A DNA stretch of 64,000 nt, from NCBI RefSeq assembly GCF_047496725.1, contig NC_132982.1, positions 9,388,501 through 9,452,500 on the forward strand. The letters run 5' to 3'. A model generated the notes under the pieces. The model was not told the DNA's origin, did no database searches, and worked only from the letters and a program-made list of their open reading frames with translations. The DNA is from Anoplolepis gracilipes (taxonomy: Eukaryota; Arthropoda; Insecta; Hymenoptera; Formicidae). The stretch's first letter is position 1. Each line of letters starts with the position of its first letter. Below, piece after piece: positions 63,331-64,000 of the stretch. Made by a program: the position numbers and the translations under genes.

Positions 63331-64000
63331 TTACACGACCGAATTATTCCAACTTTCTAGCCACTGAATGCTCTGCTTGCTGTCAAGAGTATCAATATAG
63401 TTCGATAGGTCGTCTTGGTGAATCCCATTGGCGGCACAATATAAAATCGCAGTGTTCTCCAATAATTCCTGCAATGGTTCTGTCGCCGAAACTTGAATTT
63501 CTTTGTCTTTTAAATCTTCCGATTTTTCTTCCTGCGATTTTGCTTCAGACGTAACACTTTCACGCTCCTTACAAGATTTAGCTGATTTTTCTCTCACGTG
63601 TTTTAATGTGTTTAGGCTCATCTGTCGATCTGTGAAAGGAACCTGATTATTCTCTAATGATATCGAACAGCTGTTCCGAGGAGTTTGAGTGCTGTTGACA
63701 GTCTCATTGTCTTTGGTCTTTTCTCCCAGCGTTAGATTATATCTCTGCCATTTTTCCTGCGAGAGATCGAGATCCGCATTCACATCCGGAATGATGAAGT
63801 TTTGATTTTCTTCCGCTGATGTATTTTTCTGCCACAAGTCCCTTGGCAAAGCTTTGGCGCTTGAATTTGCCATATTTGCTTTCATATTTCTTGAATCATA
63901 AATTCGATTATGCATTGTAGATTTTCTCAAAGTGCTATTGTTGTATTCTGACAGGATTCTGGCAATCTCTGAGGTCTCACTGGCGCATTGCGTGCTGTTC
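63331..64000 (-). CDS. 3' exon of an unrecognised gene, cut by the window edge
   Basis: The minus strand is open from the right edge of the window to a TAA at 63,331, at least 222 codons with strongly coding composition. The visible part begins STQCASETSEIARILSEYNN. No ATG start is needed, because the frame continues beyond the edge, so this is most likely the terminal exon of a longer gene. The sequence is hydrophilic and Ser/Asn/Glu/Lys-rich, with no signal peptide or membrane segment. It ends in a more structured-looking segment (LQELLENTAILYCAANGIHQ ... QSIQWLESWNNSVV). I do not recognise the family. A scaffold-like or nuclear/cytoskeletal protein is possible but not supported. It is convergent with TMEM26. 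Confidence 0.75.
   Translation of the reverse strand, partial: NSTQCASETSEIARILSEYNNSTLRKSTMHNRIYDSRNMKANMANSSAKALPRDLWQKNTSAEENQNFIIPDVNADLDLSQEKWQRYNLTLGEKTKDNETVNSTQTPRNSCSISLENNQVPFTDRQMSLNTLKHVREKSAKSCKERESVTSEAKSQEEKSEDLKDKEIQVSATEPLQELLENTAILYCAANGIHQDDLSNYIDTLDSKQSIQWLESWNNSVV

Noticed and set aside
1..64000. tRNA, rRNA, CRISPR arrays or known miRNAs
   Set aside because: I scanned by eye for tRNA B-box-like GGTTCGAATCC, direct-repeat arrays and familiar miRNA seeds and found none. A dedicated search could still find small RNAs I missed.

Overview
The window is AT-rich animal DNA with long introns, GT-AG splice sites, many (TA)n microsatellites and small terminal-inverted-repeat elements. 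The gene set (corkscrew/SHP2, a transmembrane CREB3-family factor, DNA primase small subunit, TMEM26) and the gene density point to an insect genome. A hymenopteran, probably an ant, is my best guess, but it is an inference from composition and protein style and was not tested.

Layout. Roughly 1-38,600 is gene-poor. It holds two convergent, spliced genes for predicted secreted proteins (11,936-12,917 on + and 18,426-19,370 on -). Both carry a repeated F-x-x-N-G-K-P-x-x-x-Y motif, which I cannot place in a named family. The rest of this half is AT-rich noncoding DNA. It contains three full copies and one reversed copy of a ~400 bp MITE-like repeat, another candidate MITE, a ~260 bp inverted-repeat pair enclosing one MITE copy, a 114 bp palindrome, a three-unit tandem repeat and a few orphan exon-like islands.

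Roughly 38,600-64,000 is gene-rich. PRIM1 (38,664-40,592, -; six exons, 411 aa) is followed by a CREB3-type bZIP gene (43,274-50,837, -; five exons, ~603 aa). That gene shares a ~0.9 kb divergent promoter with corkscrew/SHP2 (51,720-56,964, +; eleven coding exons, 610 aa). TMEM26 follows (58,494-62,670, +; six exons, ~506 aa). The 3' exon of an unrecognised minus-strand gene runs off the right edge (63,331-64,000). All exon models were assembled by hand from splice signals, reading phase and similarity to known families.

The recognised genes do different jobs: PRIM1 starts DNA replication primers, the CREB3 factor is a membrane-tethered ER/Golgi-regulated transcription factor, csw carries receptor tyrosine kinase signals, and TMEM26 is a multipass membrane protein of unclear role. 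They look like ordinary eukaryotic neighbours, not a pathway cluster. I found no bacterial-style system, CRISPR array, rRNA or tRNA gene.
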